A DNA stretch of 64,000 bases. Source: Thozetella sp. PMI_491 (taxonomy: Eukaryota > Ascomycota > Sordariomycetes > Chaetosphaeriales > Chaetosphaeriaceae). Each line of letters begins with the position of its first letter. Position 1 is the stretch's first letter. The stretch is from positions 983-64,982 of the forward strand of contig MU270108.1 in assembly GCA_021432635.1 (NCBI GenBank), written 5' to 3'. Shown here piece by piece: positions 47,716-58,967 of this stretch. Both the position numbers and the translations under genes were made by a program. A model generated the notes under the pieces. That model ran no database searches and was not told the origin of the DNA. It saw only the letters and a list, made by a program, of their open reading frames with translations.

Positions 47716-50619
47716 TTAAAGTGCCCGGACGCTTTGGAAGAAGGGATTTGCTTGTAGCTTCTCGTCCTGCTCGACGAGCTCCCTCATCTTGGCCACTGCC
47801 TCATCTCTGCTCATTGCACCGCTCGCCACTTGATCTTTCCACTGGGTGAGAAGATTTTTGAGCAAGGCACTGCCTTCTTCGACGTCCTCCTTGCTATATT
47901 GCGTGCCCAGGCTGTTCGAATCATGCTTTGTGGTGAAGTCTTCCAACTCGTCCGCTTTGCGCTTTGCCATGCGAACCACTTTATCCGGGAAGCGTACGAG
48001 CTCGGCGACGTGAATGCCAAAGCTCTGGTCGCAGATGCCCTCCTCTACCTTGTACAACAGTGTCACTTCTCGCTTGTCGTTGCTTTCCTTGCCATCCGAT
48101 CCACTGATGTGGGCTGTCACGTGTAGGTTGCGCACCTGGGCGTACTGATCGGCAAGAGCTGTCAGCTCATGGAAGTGAGTCGCAAAGAGAGCAAAACAAC
48201 CGATCTCTTTGACAATGTGTTCAGAAATGGCCCAGGCGAGACCAAACCCGTCGTATGTGGACGTGCCGCGGCCCAATTCGTCGATGATGATTAGGCTCTC
48301 AGCCGTGGCCGACTTGAGGATGTTGGCAGTCTCCAGCATCTCAGCCATGAATGTCGACACGCCCTTTAGCTGGCTGTCGCTGGCCCCGACGCGGGCTAGC
48401 ACCGAGTCGAAAATGGTCAACTCAGCTGCGGCACAGGGCACGAAACAGCCAATCTGCGCCATGAGAGCGATGACGCCGATCTGACGGATGTAAGTCGATT
48501 TGCCACCCATGTTAGGGCCGGTGATGATGAGGAAGGAGGACTGATCCCGCGTGAGCTCCACGTCGTTCGTGATGAACTGGATGTCATCCTGCATCTCCAT
48601 ACAAGGGTGGCGAGCCTCGGTCAAGACGGTCTTCCCCTTGCCGCGAGCGTGGATCTTTGGCCGGACGTACGAGATGGGCGCGTGCACGGAGCAGTGGGCA
48701 AGAGATACGATGACGTCTAGGTGTGCCAGGACGCCGGCTAGTTTCTCTAGCACCGGGCAGTAAGAGGCGGCCACCCCAACCACCTCGTTGACTAGGCTGC
48801 TCTGGGTTCTGTTGTAGTTCTGTGATAGCTGGTCGAACTCGCGGCGGAAGCCCTGGAGCGTCTTTGTGGTGAAATAAACGCCATTCTTTTGCGTTGAGCA
48901 TTCTTGATACTTGCTCTTGTTGCGAATACAGCTGGCCTCGGTACGCGTCAAACGCATGCACCACCCATGCACTCGGTGGTTTTCGAGGAAAATCTTCTTG
49001 TCCCGCTCCTGGCCAAGATCGCTTGCAGCGTCGTCAAACTCCCTCTCCATGTCAGACCGGAGTTTATCCAGCTTCTTACGAATGATGCGCAAGCTATCGT
49101 CGAATTCGGGCTTGATGATGTACTCGTGGTTGTCTAGGGCGTCTAGGTCCACGGTCGTCTCAACCATGTCCTGAAGCTTGACTAAGCTATCGGACAGCTC
49201 CCGAAGTTTAGTTGTGTATGCTTGGTCGAGAGGGTCCCGATACGCCTCGTCCATGATGCCCTCCAGGGTCCCGACGAACCCAGGAAGGCGGATGACAACT
49301 TGATAGGCCCTTACGACATCCTCCAAGGTGGCTTTGCCACGTTGAAATCGCTTTGCGAGGCGATATAGATCTGGAATGGATCTCAAATGCTCCTCTTGCA
49401 TCGTCTGACGCAGCTCTGTGTCTTCGAAGAAGGCCTCGACAAGTTGCTGTCGCTTCTCGATTTCATCCTTGTTCATTAGCGGCTGCTTGAGCCATTGGGC
49501 AAGAAGTCTACTACCCAAAGGCGTCTTGCAATGGTTCAGCAAGCCGTAGAGACTCATGGTCTTTGAGCCATCTCTAGGGCCGGGCATCAAGTTGAGAGCT
49601 TTCAGAGCAGCGGCATCAAGCTTCATGAACTGGGCTAGATCATGTTGATACAGTTGGTACTGCCCAAAATTGGACGGGTCGTGGAGTACGCCGAGATACT
49701 TGATCAGGGCGGCGGCGGAGCCCATTGCTAGCTTGAGGTCCGTCTGGGGAAGCATTGAGGCGGCCCGCTCGTCCTTCAGTAGCCGGGCGAGATCCTGTTC
49801 GATATCCTTGGTGCCAAAGTCTGCGGCCGGCTTCTCCGAGATGGCGACACCACAGCTGTCGATGATTTGCCGGAGCTTGGCGAGCTCTGGGTCCTTGCTC
49901 TTGTCGGCATTGTCGAGCTGAACGAGGCACTCTCGGACGCCAAGTTGAATGAGAAGTGCCTCAAAGTTGGAATAAAGATCATTGTCGAGAAATTCGCTGA
50001 CACCGAGCTCCCGGACGCTGGCGTCCGCAAAGCATACGCCCACACTACGGGCTTCGGTCGCTTTGGCCGTGATCTTGACGGCGAGAATCATGGGGGCAGC
50101 CTCAAACTGGCCGCCAAGATCGTCTTCGACGTCCTGTAGATTTCCCGGAGATGCTTGCTTGACCATTTTCCAGTTCATTCGCCCACCAGAGCTCGCCCAG
50201 ATCTCGAGACGCTTGCCTAGTTTGAATAGGGCCTCGCGGAGGAACTGGCGGAACACGGTGGTAGTCATGGTGACAGAGGGTAAGCCCGTGTGATCATTTT
50301 TGCCTAGCTGTCTCACAACCGAGGTTGTCTTGTAGACCTGCAGGCCGCGTTAGCTCATCTCGGGTGCCGAGATCAGGAAGACGGGCGAGACGGACAGTTC
50401 GAGCAATGAAGTTTGCATCTTCCCCGTGTGCAGTGTACCAGTCCCCACGATCGAATATTCGTACGGTGTCCTGTCCCACGTCGGGAAGGGACTTGAAGAA
50501 GCGGATGAAGCCGTGCTCATCGTCCACCTGCGATACCATCGTAAGTATGTCTGTCGTGGTAGAGACGGGTCGGCGGTGACTCGGCTTCCTCTTACCTTCA
50601 ATTCGGGCCGCGAAGACAT
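47716..50619 (-). CDS. MSH2: DNA mismatch repair ATPase MSH2
   Basis: Msh2 pairs with Msh6 or Msh3 to recognise mismatches and small loops in nuclear DNA. Minus-strand exons are 50596-50619, 50396-50527 and 47716-50337, giving 925 residues, normal for the family. The first exon is just eight codons (MSSRPELK). The domain order is N-terminal mismatch-binding (FIRFFKSLP...[19 protein letters not shown]), connector, lever and clamp helices, then the ABC ATPase: Walker A in [16 protein letters not shown], the ST-rich signature loop in GVSTFMAEM, Walker B in [14 protein letters not shown], and the ATHFHEL switch. Like other Msh2 proteins it lacks the Phe-Xaa-Glu mismatch wedge of Msh6/MutS. Intron 2 (50338-50395) opens with an atypical GTCCGT donor but has a good GCTAAC branch site; only that junction joins [15 protein letters not shown]. 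Confidence 0.96.
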
Positions 50620-51199
50620 CTTTGTAGGGGAACGGCAATCAGCTAGGGCACTATTATCTGCCCTTGATAGGACAGTGCGCGTGGTCGTTTCCTAGGAGAT
50701 TCAGAAATGGCAGAATGGATTCTCCGAGGTCGAGGTTTGCTTGTGTGAAGCTTTGTTCTGTGCTCGAATCGTTTCCGGGAGACGCGACTTTGAACCACGC
50801 GTTAAGTGCTAGGACGCGTTGGGGTTGCTGGGTCGCGGCGCTCAGACCCACCCCTGGAACCCCTGGAGCTCGCGAGCCCTTGGAACGCTCGAGCCAGGAT
50901 AACATGGTTGCCCCTCCACCCCTCACATTCACTACCTCAGGTATGTAGGTACGAAATACATACAATAGGATGGAGCGTTGTGGGGCTGGCTCCGCTTTAG
51001 CAGCTGGCCGGTGAATTTCGAGCTTGGAACCCTTCACCACATCGGTAAGAGGGAAAAAAAAAAATCCCCCAAAATCCTACCCCCCGTTAGCTGTCGGCCA
51101 TGTTATGCGAAAGGTAGCTTGAAAAGCCATTCGGACCTTCTAATATCGACTTGTCTCTTGCTACAGTGTCGCTTTGATCTTCATTACTGCTCGAGGACC
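50620..51199. other. Divergent promoter region between MSH2 and TRM10
   Basis: This compact 580-bp intergenic region has no gene of its own. The open frame upstream of and in phase with the TRM10 ATG (50978-51199) looks like leader, including an A-run at 51055-51065. Confidence 0.5.
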
Positions 51200-52489
51200 A
51201 TGGAGGCCGTCCCCTCTGACCACGAGGAGGTCATGGGTCCTGTCGCCTTCGATGCAGTATCTGGCCTGCCGGAAAGCTCTCCTTCGCCTGGATCCTTCCA
51301 GGTGGCCAGCGCCAAGAGCCACGCCGGTGTTAAACGCACCGCCAGCGGCGAGCCGAAGTCAAGCCCTGACGCTGTACCTGCTGTGACAACCACGAACGAC
51401 AGCGACGATGAACTCTCCCCCGGCCCTGAAGATGGCGACCAGATGCTTTCCAAGAGGCAGCTTAAACGGCTGAGACGCCAAAAAGCCTGGGAGGAGGCCA
51501 AGGGCGAGCGCAAGATTCGACGGAAAGAGAAGAGGCACGACCGGCAAGCGCGAAAGCGCGCTGAAAAAGAGCTCAAGGCAGCTGAGGTCAAGGCAGCTGG
51601 GGACGACATTCATAAAGGACACGAGGCGGGTGGTGCTCTTGCACCGGCTAAGCCTGCCAGCCGACCCGTCCCAGTAACGTTTATGATTGATTGTGATTTC
51701 GAACAGTATATGCACGACAACGAGCTCGTGTCCCTCTCTGGGCAGATCACGCGATCGTATTCCGAGAACCGCAAGGCACAATTCCGAGCCCACTTCGTCA
51801 TTAGCTCGTTCGGAGGCAAGCTTAAGGAGCGCTTCGAAACCGTCATCGGTGGCAATCACCTGAAGTGGAAGGGGGTGCGCTTCGCCGATGGCAATTTCGT
51901 CCAGGCCGCCGTTGGTGCCCGCGAAGAGATGCACAACATCCAAAGGAGAGACAGGGAAATGGAAGGCTTGGAGGGCGAAGGCGAGGCGCCGGGTTTAGCG
52001 TCGGGGAGCGACATCCCGGGCATGACAGAAGTGTCCTCGGCGGACCTTACCGCCGAGCCGAACGTTCAGCACCGGGATATTATCTACCTCTCTTCGGAAT
52101 CCCCGTACACCCTGACTACACTGGAGCCTAACACGATATATGTGATCGGAGGGCTTGTCGACCGGAATCGTGAAAAGGGTCTTTGTTATAGACGTGCCCA
52201 GGCCCACGGTATCCGCACCGCTAAGTTGCCAATCGGGAAATATATGGCAATGAGCAGCCGGTTCGTCCTTACCACGAACCAGGTGGTTGAGATCATGTCC
52301 AACTTCCTGATGGAGGGAGACTGGGGCGCTGCCTTCGTGAAGACTATCCCGCAGAGAAAGGGAGGCACATTGAAAGTCACGACCCAGCTAGGCTCGGCCG
52401 ACGGCGATGATGGTGGTGGTAAAGATGACAGCGATGGTGTCGTTGTCAGAGACGACGGCGACGATCAAGTGGATGCCGCTTTGAACTGA
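51200..52489 (+). CDS. TRM10: tRNA (guanine-9-N1)-methyltransferase
   Basis: Trm10 methylates G9 in a subset of tRNAs with S-adenosylmethionine. This is a single exon of 429 residues. The N-terminal 155 residues are disordered, then very basic (LSKRQLKRLRRQKAWEEAKGERKIRRKEKR), which fits tRNA binding and nuclear import. The SPOUT methyltransferase domain follows: VTFMIDCDFEQYMHDNEL, SGQITRSYSENRKAQF, DIIYLSSESPYTL, YVIGGLVDRNREKGLCYRRA with the conserved Asp, and LPIGKYMAMSSRFVLTTNQVVEIM. The C-terminus is acidic (DDGGGKDDSDGVVVRDDGDD). Yeast Trm10 is shorter (about 293); the extra length lies at both ends. The start at 51200 is chosen over an upstream in-phase start because the extension has no conserved features. 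Confidence 0.94.
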   Translation: MEAVPSDHEEVMGPVAFDAVSGLPESSPSPGSFQVASAKSHAGVKRTASGEPKSSPDAVPAVTTTNDSDDELSPGPEDGDQMLSKRQLKRLRRQKAWEEAKGERKIRRKEKRHDRQARKRAEKELKAAEVKAAGDDIHKGHEAGGALAPAKPASRPVPVTFMIDCDFEQYMHDNELVSLSGQITRSYSENRKAQFRAHFVISSFGGKLKERFETVIGGNHLKWKGVRFADGNFVQAAVGAREEMHNIQRRDREMEGLEGEGEAPGLASGSDIPGMTEVSSADLTAEPNVQHRDIIYLSSESPYTLTTLEPNTIYVIGGLVDRNREKGLCYRRAQAHGIRTAKLPIGKYMAMSSRFVLTTNQVVEIMSNFLMEGDWGAAFVKTIPQRKGGTLKVTTQLGSADGDDGGGKDDSDGVVVRDDGDDQVDAALN

Positions 52490-53278
52490 ATAGGAGTGTC
52501 GGGGAGCCCGCGTAGGCAAAGGGTCCAACAGACCTAAGAAGGCTCAGCACCTCAAGCAGCTGGACGGGGCTAAACAAGCCACTTGCGCCTCTGCGAGGTA
52601 TTCTACCCGTCGGCAAGCTTCATACTAGCAAGCAAGGATCCTGATCAGCTATGAAATAGAGCTTGCAAGGTCGCTCACTAAGTTGAGCTATTTTATTGCT
52701 GCTCGTCGCCTCGGCCGCCGAATACGTTGGCCGCATGAAGCAGGGCCTGCCTCTAGAAACTCTTGGTTGATACTTGAGCGCGAAAGGGTGGGCTGCTCTT
52801 TATGCCCTGTGAGCCCGGTGAACTCGGTGTTTGGATAGGCTAGCAGCATCAAAACCATACATCTTCGGGATGCCGCAGTAGCTACGTTGTCACCCGGAGG
52901 TCCTAAAATACCAAGCTAGCAACATTGGTATCGCGCGGACCGGCTATAGGCATGGCTGTTTGGCCAGCGCAGAACCTTGCCGGGCCCAGTGTGGCGTATC
53001 TTTTCAAGACCGTTCAGGACCGGCTGCCACGCCACCAAGCTTGTCTATGGCCCAGCGCCGATCATGTTCCTCTTGTACGTGTGCGGCGGTACGGGTTCTT
53101 GCAAGTTAATCGGGCCCCTATCATATATATATATATATATATTTGGTATGGTATCATTACCTCGTTGCTTCCGCATGTTCCCCCTGGGGTGAATTGTACA
53201 CTTGAGGTGCTTAATGGCGCCCTCCTCATGCCCTCCCCCCTCACATATACCACCCACCTTGGTCCCACTACCTCGGGT
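52490..53278. other. Convergent 3' regions of TRM10 and PRI1
   Basis: No gene seen. It contains an (AT)10 run at 53123-53142. Confidence 0.5.
53123..53142. repeat. (AT)10 microsatellite
   Basis: This alternating AT run lies between the 3' ends of TRM10 and PRI1. It may be part of an AU-rich 3'-processing region, but no further signal supports that. Confidence 0.75.
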
Positions 53279-55060
53279 CTAAAAATCTAAAGAGCTGGGC
53301 TGGCCTTCTTCGCGTTCCCGCTTGATCTTGATATCCCGTTCGTCTTTCAATATTCCCAGGACAAAGGACCGGAAGTATTCAATGTAGGGCTTGAGGCTCG
53401 TCTTCTCCCAGTCCAGGATTGGTTTGCTACCGTCCTCGTCTCCAGGTTCCTGCCATGCATCGATCTCCTGGAGCAAAGTCTGCACGGTGGGGACGCCTAA
53501 GGGATCAAAGTCCTCGAATGATGTTATGTCGATGGGAACGCAGACTCTTCCGGTCCCTGGATGTACAACAAAGGGGCTCTTGAGCAAGTGATTAAGCTTC
53601 TTGCTCACCTCTATATCGAGCCGCGGATATGTGTACTCGAGGACGATATCTTGCTTGGCCTCGAGCAGAGCCTTCGGATCTAGGGCCTTGCTGGCGCCGG
53701 TCTTGGCGACGGCGTCAATGTCGGCCCACTTGGAGGTTGACGCGCGGCCGGGGGCCGAGTCCCACTTCTTGCGCAGAGATTCGTTCAACTGCCTGTCTGG
53801 CAAGAGCTGCAGTAGTTTTTCCGTCCGCTCCGACGTCTGCCAAGGATCCTGCCCTTCGAGAACATCCTCCTGGAAGTGAGCTTTGAGCAGTTCCAAGCTG
53901 CGACTGTGAGGCGAAAGGGTTAGCTTCTGGGCGGGAAAAGGAGAGGAAGCGAGCGGATTGACCCACGTCAGATGAGGATGGAGCGGACGCCGCAGGTTCA
54001 CCTTCTTGCCGCTCTGGGCACCTCCCCGGATGACCTCTAAGTAGCTGGCAATGGCCCGCCTCTTCTGGTCGTCCATGATTCTCGCCTTCTTGTCGCAAAC
54101 CCAGGCGTGGACACCGCGCCGCCCTGAGTACACCCACATAATGTGCTTGAAGCCAAAGTCATCTCGCAAGGCACTGTCAAGGACCTTGATGGCCATTGTC
54201 ATGAATTGCCAACACTTGATGCAAATGTTCGCCTTTTCACAGCATGTCCGGATGTCGTCATAATCGGTCAAATCGATATCGAAGCATAGCTCTTTGGAAA
54301 GGGGCTTGAAGGCCGATGTGTTCCGCATCGTCTTGCGGTCTCGTGGATTGGTCGAATACACCGGCCCGATGTCAAACTTCGAGGGCAGCTGTTGTACGAC
54401 ATCCTTGCGCAATCTGTTTTTACAGAGACGCAGGTTAGTCTTGCAAACCAGATCGGGGTCCCGCCGTAGAGCATTCCGTCTCCGTGGCGAACTCACAGAT
54501 CCGAGGTGGGGTAGGCTAGGTAGCGCCAGACGGATTCCTTGACTGTGAAAGAGAATTCACGGTGGCAGAAGTCGTTGGTCGGCGTGGGGCCGTGGTTCAG
54601 CCACTGGAACAAGTATCGCCACGGGAAGAGGCGCTGGTAGAAGCTCCTCATGACCTCGGGGTCCGACGCTTTGAGGGAGATGGGGATATCGCTGCATACG
54701 CTGTTAGTCGACACGGCGAGCCCACGAGGCGGGGCTGCGGGAGGGACTCCTGCCAACTTACCCAGAGGAAGATGGCACGTCGGGAGAGCTGGATACGACG
54801 GGCGCTGCCCGGCCCGCCCCTGTTGAGGTAGGAAACTCGTCGTCCGAGTCGACGTCGGCGAACAATTCTTCCAGCTTGACGTCCTTGGCGGGGGGGTTGC
54901 TGCCATCCTGGTCCACAGGATCCGCCATTACGACGTCCTGGTTGCCGTCATGATCGTTGCAGTCAGCACGGGGTGGAGGCAGTCCTCCTTCTTCAGGATC
55001 TTCCATTTTAACCTCGACTTCGGGGGGCGAGTCGGAAGGCGCAGACACGGAATGCGGCAT
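53279..55060 (-). CDS. PRI1: DNA primase small (catalytic) subunit
   Basis: Pri1 makes the RNA primers for DNA polymerase alpha at replication forks. Exons on the minus strand are 54762-55060, 54497-54691, 53967-54413 and 53279-53903, giving 521 residues. The first ~100 residues are an acidic disordered extension longer than in yeast Pri1 (about 409 residues in total). The core then reads SDPEVMRSFYQRLFPWRYLFQWLNHG, the catalytic LCFDIDLTDYDD, the zinc site CCEKANICIKCW, YSGRRGVHAWVCD and PFVVHPGTGRVCVPID. Intron 3 (53904-53966, 63 bp) has a GTGGGT donor, an AGCTAACCC branch site and CACAG; it is a multiple of three and stop-free, so an unspliced model would insert 21 residues (starting WVNPLASS) into HPHLTRSLELLKAHF. 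Family conservation across the junction supports removal. Confidence 0.93.
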
Positions 55061-56407
55061 GTTTGCTGCGTGTGATATCTGGAAATGGGACGTCCTTCGT
55101 GCGCAGTTAGGCCTTTAAAGTTGGTAGCCTGGAAGATGTCCAGTTACTGTCGCTTATGCTAATCCGGATCGCCAGAGTAGGTCGGGTGAGGAGTTCCGTT
55201 GGTGGTCTCCAGTCGCCTTCGCGGAGGCGCGCCGATGCGCCCGTCCCACTTTACGCGCTCGCGACGCGACTCACGGCCAGGTGGGGGGCTACAGTGCATT
55301 GAGGACACATGGAAACATACACACACACAGTGTGGCAGGGAACATGTGTATCTTACAGCATCTAATTGTGCCAAACTGCCCTGTGTGTATCTTAATCAAG
55401 TACCAAGGCAGGTACCTAAGGTACCTAAGTACTCCTTACCCTTACTTTATCTGGACCTAGTTGTACCGAGAGTACCGTATAAATTGGAAAAGTTCGACCG
55501 CCGGATGCTACGTAGTACAGTACATCAGACTGGTACCTCGCTTGCCTCGGTACGCACCGTACCTCTTAACACCAGCCTCTGCTAGATGCGGTCACTGTAC
55601 TCTGTAGCCAGAGTAGCTTCTTCCGAAATTTTGGCAGAACTTCGGGCGCCATCACCAGACGTAGGAGTGAGACGACCCGATCCTGGGGAGCGCATGATAC
55701 GCCGAGAGACCTCCTGAGGGACAATGTAGTAGTACGAGCGCGATAATGCCGGGCTTTTGGCGAATCCTCGGCACGTTGGACCCCCAGAAGCTGCATCGTC
55801 GAGAGCCCACTCGCGAGAGGATCCATCGAATGTATGGCTAGCTGAGGGGTACTGAACGAAGGTATTCTTGGAAACCCGAAGATATAAAGGCCACGACTGG
55901 CCTGGCATGCTGTTGTTCTTCTGTCTCGGATTTTCTTTCTTCTGCGCTTTCTAACCCACACCCTCCTACATAATTTCCATTTAATTTCGCGCCTTTGTCA
56001 TTGTTTCCCTAACATCTCACTTCTCGACAGGCCTACGGAGTAGGCCAGCGTAACGAAGACGAGCCTAGTACTGAGTTAATACGTACCTCGCTACGGAGTA
56101 CCTACCTACCTTAGGTAGTTAGTGTCTGTTTTGGTGGCGCGGGGGGGTTTCAGCACAATTTCAACCCCGGCGGGCTTCAACCAGCAGAGCCGAGCTAGCG
56201 CTATACCGGATATTGATCGCCTGCATTGACCCCCGGTCCAACCCCCCGGGCCGGATCTGGAACGTCATTGAACCTCGCGAAGTTTCCGGAGAGGTCGTTT
56301 TGGGCCACACGACGGGGCCGCCTTCTTCGTCCCTCTTTTCCCCTGCCACAACCTCTCTCCTCTACTCGTCTCGGAATAACTCAATAGAGAGAGCAATCGA
56401 GCAGAGT
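55061..56407. other. Divergent promoter region between PRI1 and the steryl-glucosidase gene
   Basis: No gene is supported. The region is unusually rich in GTAC-containing palindromes, such as GGTACCTAAGGTACC near 55411-55425, and in TACGGAGTA-like motifs at 56033-56041 and 56093-56101. A short (AC)n tract lies at 55319-55329. Confidence 0.5.
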
Positions 56408-58922
56408 ATGGCTCGTCTCCGACTCGCCATCGAGGGCGGAAAGTTCCGCGACCCGCACGGCAGGCAAGTCACTCTCCGGGGCATCAACGTCGCCGCCGAC
56501 GCGAAGTATCCCAGCACTCCGGACCAACCTTCCCACGTGTCCGACGATTTCTTTGACGGCGATGACGTGAAGTTCGCCACCCGACCTTTCCCTAAGGAAG
56601 ATGCCCACCTGCACTTCTCTCGCCTGAAGCGCTATGGCTACAACACCCTCCGCTACATCTTCACCTGGGAGGCCATCGAAGCCGCCGGCCCGGGCATCTA
56701 CGATGAGGAATGGATCCAACATACCATTGATATTCTCCGTGCCGCACGCGACTATGGCTTCTATGTGTTTATGGATCCTCACCAGGACGTTGTATGCCCC
56801 CCAAACACTCCCTTTCTCTCTTTCCCATCAGGGCCCATCTGTCTTGCTCTTCTCTAGCTTCATGAAAACGTACCTAACTATGCGCCGCTCCACCGCAGTG
56901 GTCCAGGTTCTCGGGCGGCTCCGGAGCACCCATGTGGACTCTCTATGCTTGCGGGCTTAATCCCCAGAGCTTCGCGGCGACCGAGGCCGCCATCGTCCAT
57001 AACACCTACCCCGAGCCTGACAAATTCCCCAAGATGATCTGGTCGACCAACTACTACCGCCTCGCTGCCGCCACCATGTTCACTCTATTTTTCGCGGGCA
57101 AGGACTTCGCGCCTAGGTGCATTCTCGATGGCATCAACATCCAAGATTACCTGCAAGGGCACTTCATCCGCGCCTGTGCACACCTCGCCCGGCGCATCCA
57201 CGAGGCTGGAGATATTGAAAACGATGTCGTGTTCGGCTGGGAGAGCATGAACGAACCAAACAAGGGGATGGTTGGCTACGAGGATATCAGCGTGATACCA
57301 AAGGAGCAGGCCCTCAAGAAGGGCACATGTCCCACCATCTGGCAGACCATGCTGACTGGCTCGGGAAGGGCTTGTGAGGTGGATGTGTGGGACATGGGCG
57401 GCCTCGGCCCCTACAAGGTGGGGAGGTCACTGATCGATCCCCACGGTGAGGTAGCGTGGTTGCCGAGGGACTACGACGACTCCCGTTACGGGTATAAGAG
57501 AGATCCCGAATGGAAGCTTGGGGAGTGCCTCTGGGCCCAGCACGGGGTCTGGGACCCGTCTGGCGACGCGTTACTGAGGAAGGACTACTTTGGAAAGCAC
57601 CCGGGGACGGGCGAAACGGTTGATTACGACTACTTTACCAACCATTACTTCATGGACTTCTACCGAGCCTACCGGGATGCGATCCGGGAGCACCACAAAG
57701 ACGCTATCATCCTGCTGCAGGGACCAACCATGGAACTACCTCCCAAGATCAAGGGCTCGCCGGATGATGAGGTGAACTTAGTGTACGCCCCGCATTGGTA
57801 TGATGGCATCACCCTGATGACGAAGAAATGGAACCGCACTTGGAACGTGGATGTATTAGGGATTCTTCGGGGGCGCTACTTGCATCCTGCATTCGGCATC
57901 AAACTCGGCGAGAGCGCCATCCGAAACTGCTTCAAGGACCAGCACGCCGCCATGCGCCAGGAAGGCCTCGATTACCTTGGTAACCACCCCTGTATCATGA
58001 CCGAGTTCGGTATCCCCTACGACATGGACGACAAGACTGCCTACAAAACGGGCAACTATGCGAGCCAATCCTCGGCCATGGACGCTAACCACTACGGCGT
58101 CGAGGGCGCCGGTCTGGAGGGCTACACGCTCTGGGTGTACGTGACAAAGGTATTTTGACTCCCCCGGTTACCTCCAGCCCCCAATCCTTGTCGCAGCTCT
58201 GTTGCGGTGCTGTTGCGCTGGCTAACCGAGATGTTGCGGCGCCGCAGAATGACCACGAGAGGGGTGATCAATGGAACGGCGAAGATCTGTCCATCTTCTC
58301 GGTGGACGACAATCCACTCCCAGCTTCTCCCCTGCCGAGGAATCTTGACGGCAGTCAGTCTACCACCAGCTTGCTCAAGGCCGCCACGACCGCGTTGTTA
58401 CCAGCCAGGCCGGAGGTGGATGATGACCAAAATGTAACTCCTGCGAATCTCAAGCGCACCCTGACTAACCCATCCATATCGTCCGACTCGCCGTCTCGAC
58501 AGCCCGAGCTTAAGGCCGCCCCAGGCTTCCGAGCTGCGGAAGCCTTCGTGCGGCCGGCGCCTATCGTTGTCGCAGGTACCATCACAAGCTATGGATTTGA
58601 CCTGGCGCGGTGTGAATTTCACCTGGCAATCGAGGCACCCCATGCGGCAGACCCAGCGGCCCCTACGATAGTCTTCCTTCCCGATTATCATTACCCGAAG
58701 GACGCCTGCACGGTCGAGGTCAGCTCGGGGAAGTGGGAGATTAGCAGTGACGACGAAGAGGTCGCCGTGGTCCAACGGCTGACTTGGTGGCATGGGCAGG
58801 ACAAGCAAACGCTCAAGGTCACGGGCGTCATTAAGACGCACAACTTAGGAGAGCCTGGGCCCGAGGATGTGGGATACTACGAACAGTGCAACCAGGGGGC
58901 GACCAACTGTACTGTCATGTGA
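56408..58922 (+). CDS. EGH1: GH5 steryl-beta-glucosidase (ergosteryl glucosidase)
   Basis: The yeast and Cryptococcus homologues cleave ergosteryl beta-glucoside in the cytosol and vacuole. Exons 56408-56791, 56899-58149 and 58248-58922 give 769 residues, close to yeast Egh1 (764). Both introns are phase 0. The GH5 (beta/alpha)8 fold starts with FRDPHGRQVTLRGINVAADAK and FMDPHQDVWSRFSGGSGAP. The acid/base Glu is in FGWESMNEPNKG and the nucleophile Glu in CIMTEFGIPYD; YAPHWYDG is another substrate-loop motif. A C-terminal beta domain follows after a Ser-rich insert (DDNPLPASPLPRNLDG...). No signal peptide is seen, which separates it from secreted GH5 glucanases. A plain GH5 glucocerebrosidase (EGCrP1 type) is the main alternative. 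Confidence 0.9.
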
Positions 58923-58967
58923 GGTGGCGAGAGATGGCGAGAGATGGCGAGAGATGGCGAGAGATGG
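58923..58967. repeat. 10-bp tandem repeat (GAGATGGCGA)n in the EGH1 3' region
   Basis: Three perfect copies of GAGATGGCGA at 58931-58960 are flanked by partial copies on both sides. The array starts directly after the EGH1 stop codon, so it sits in the 3' untranslated region. Confidence 0.8.
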
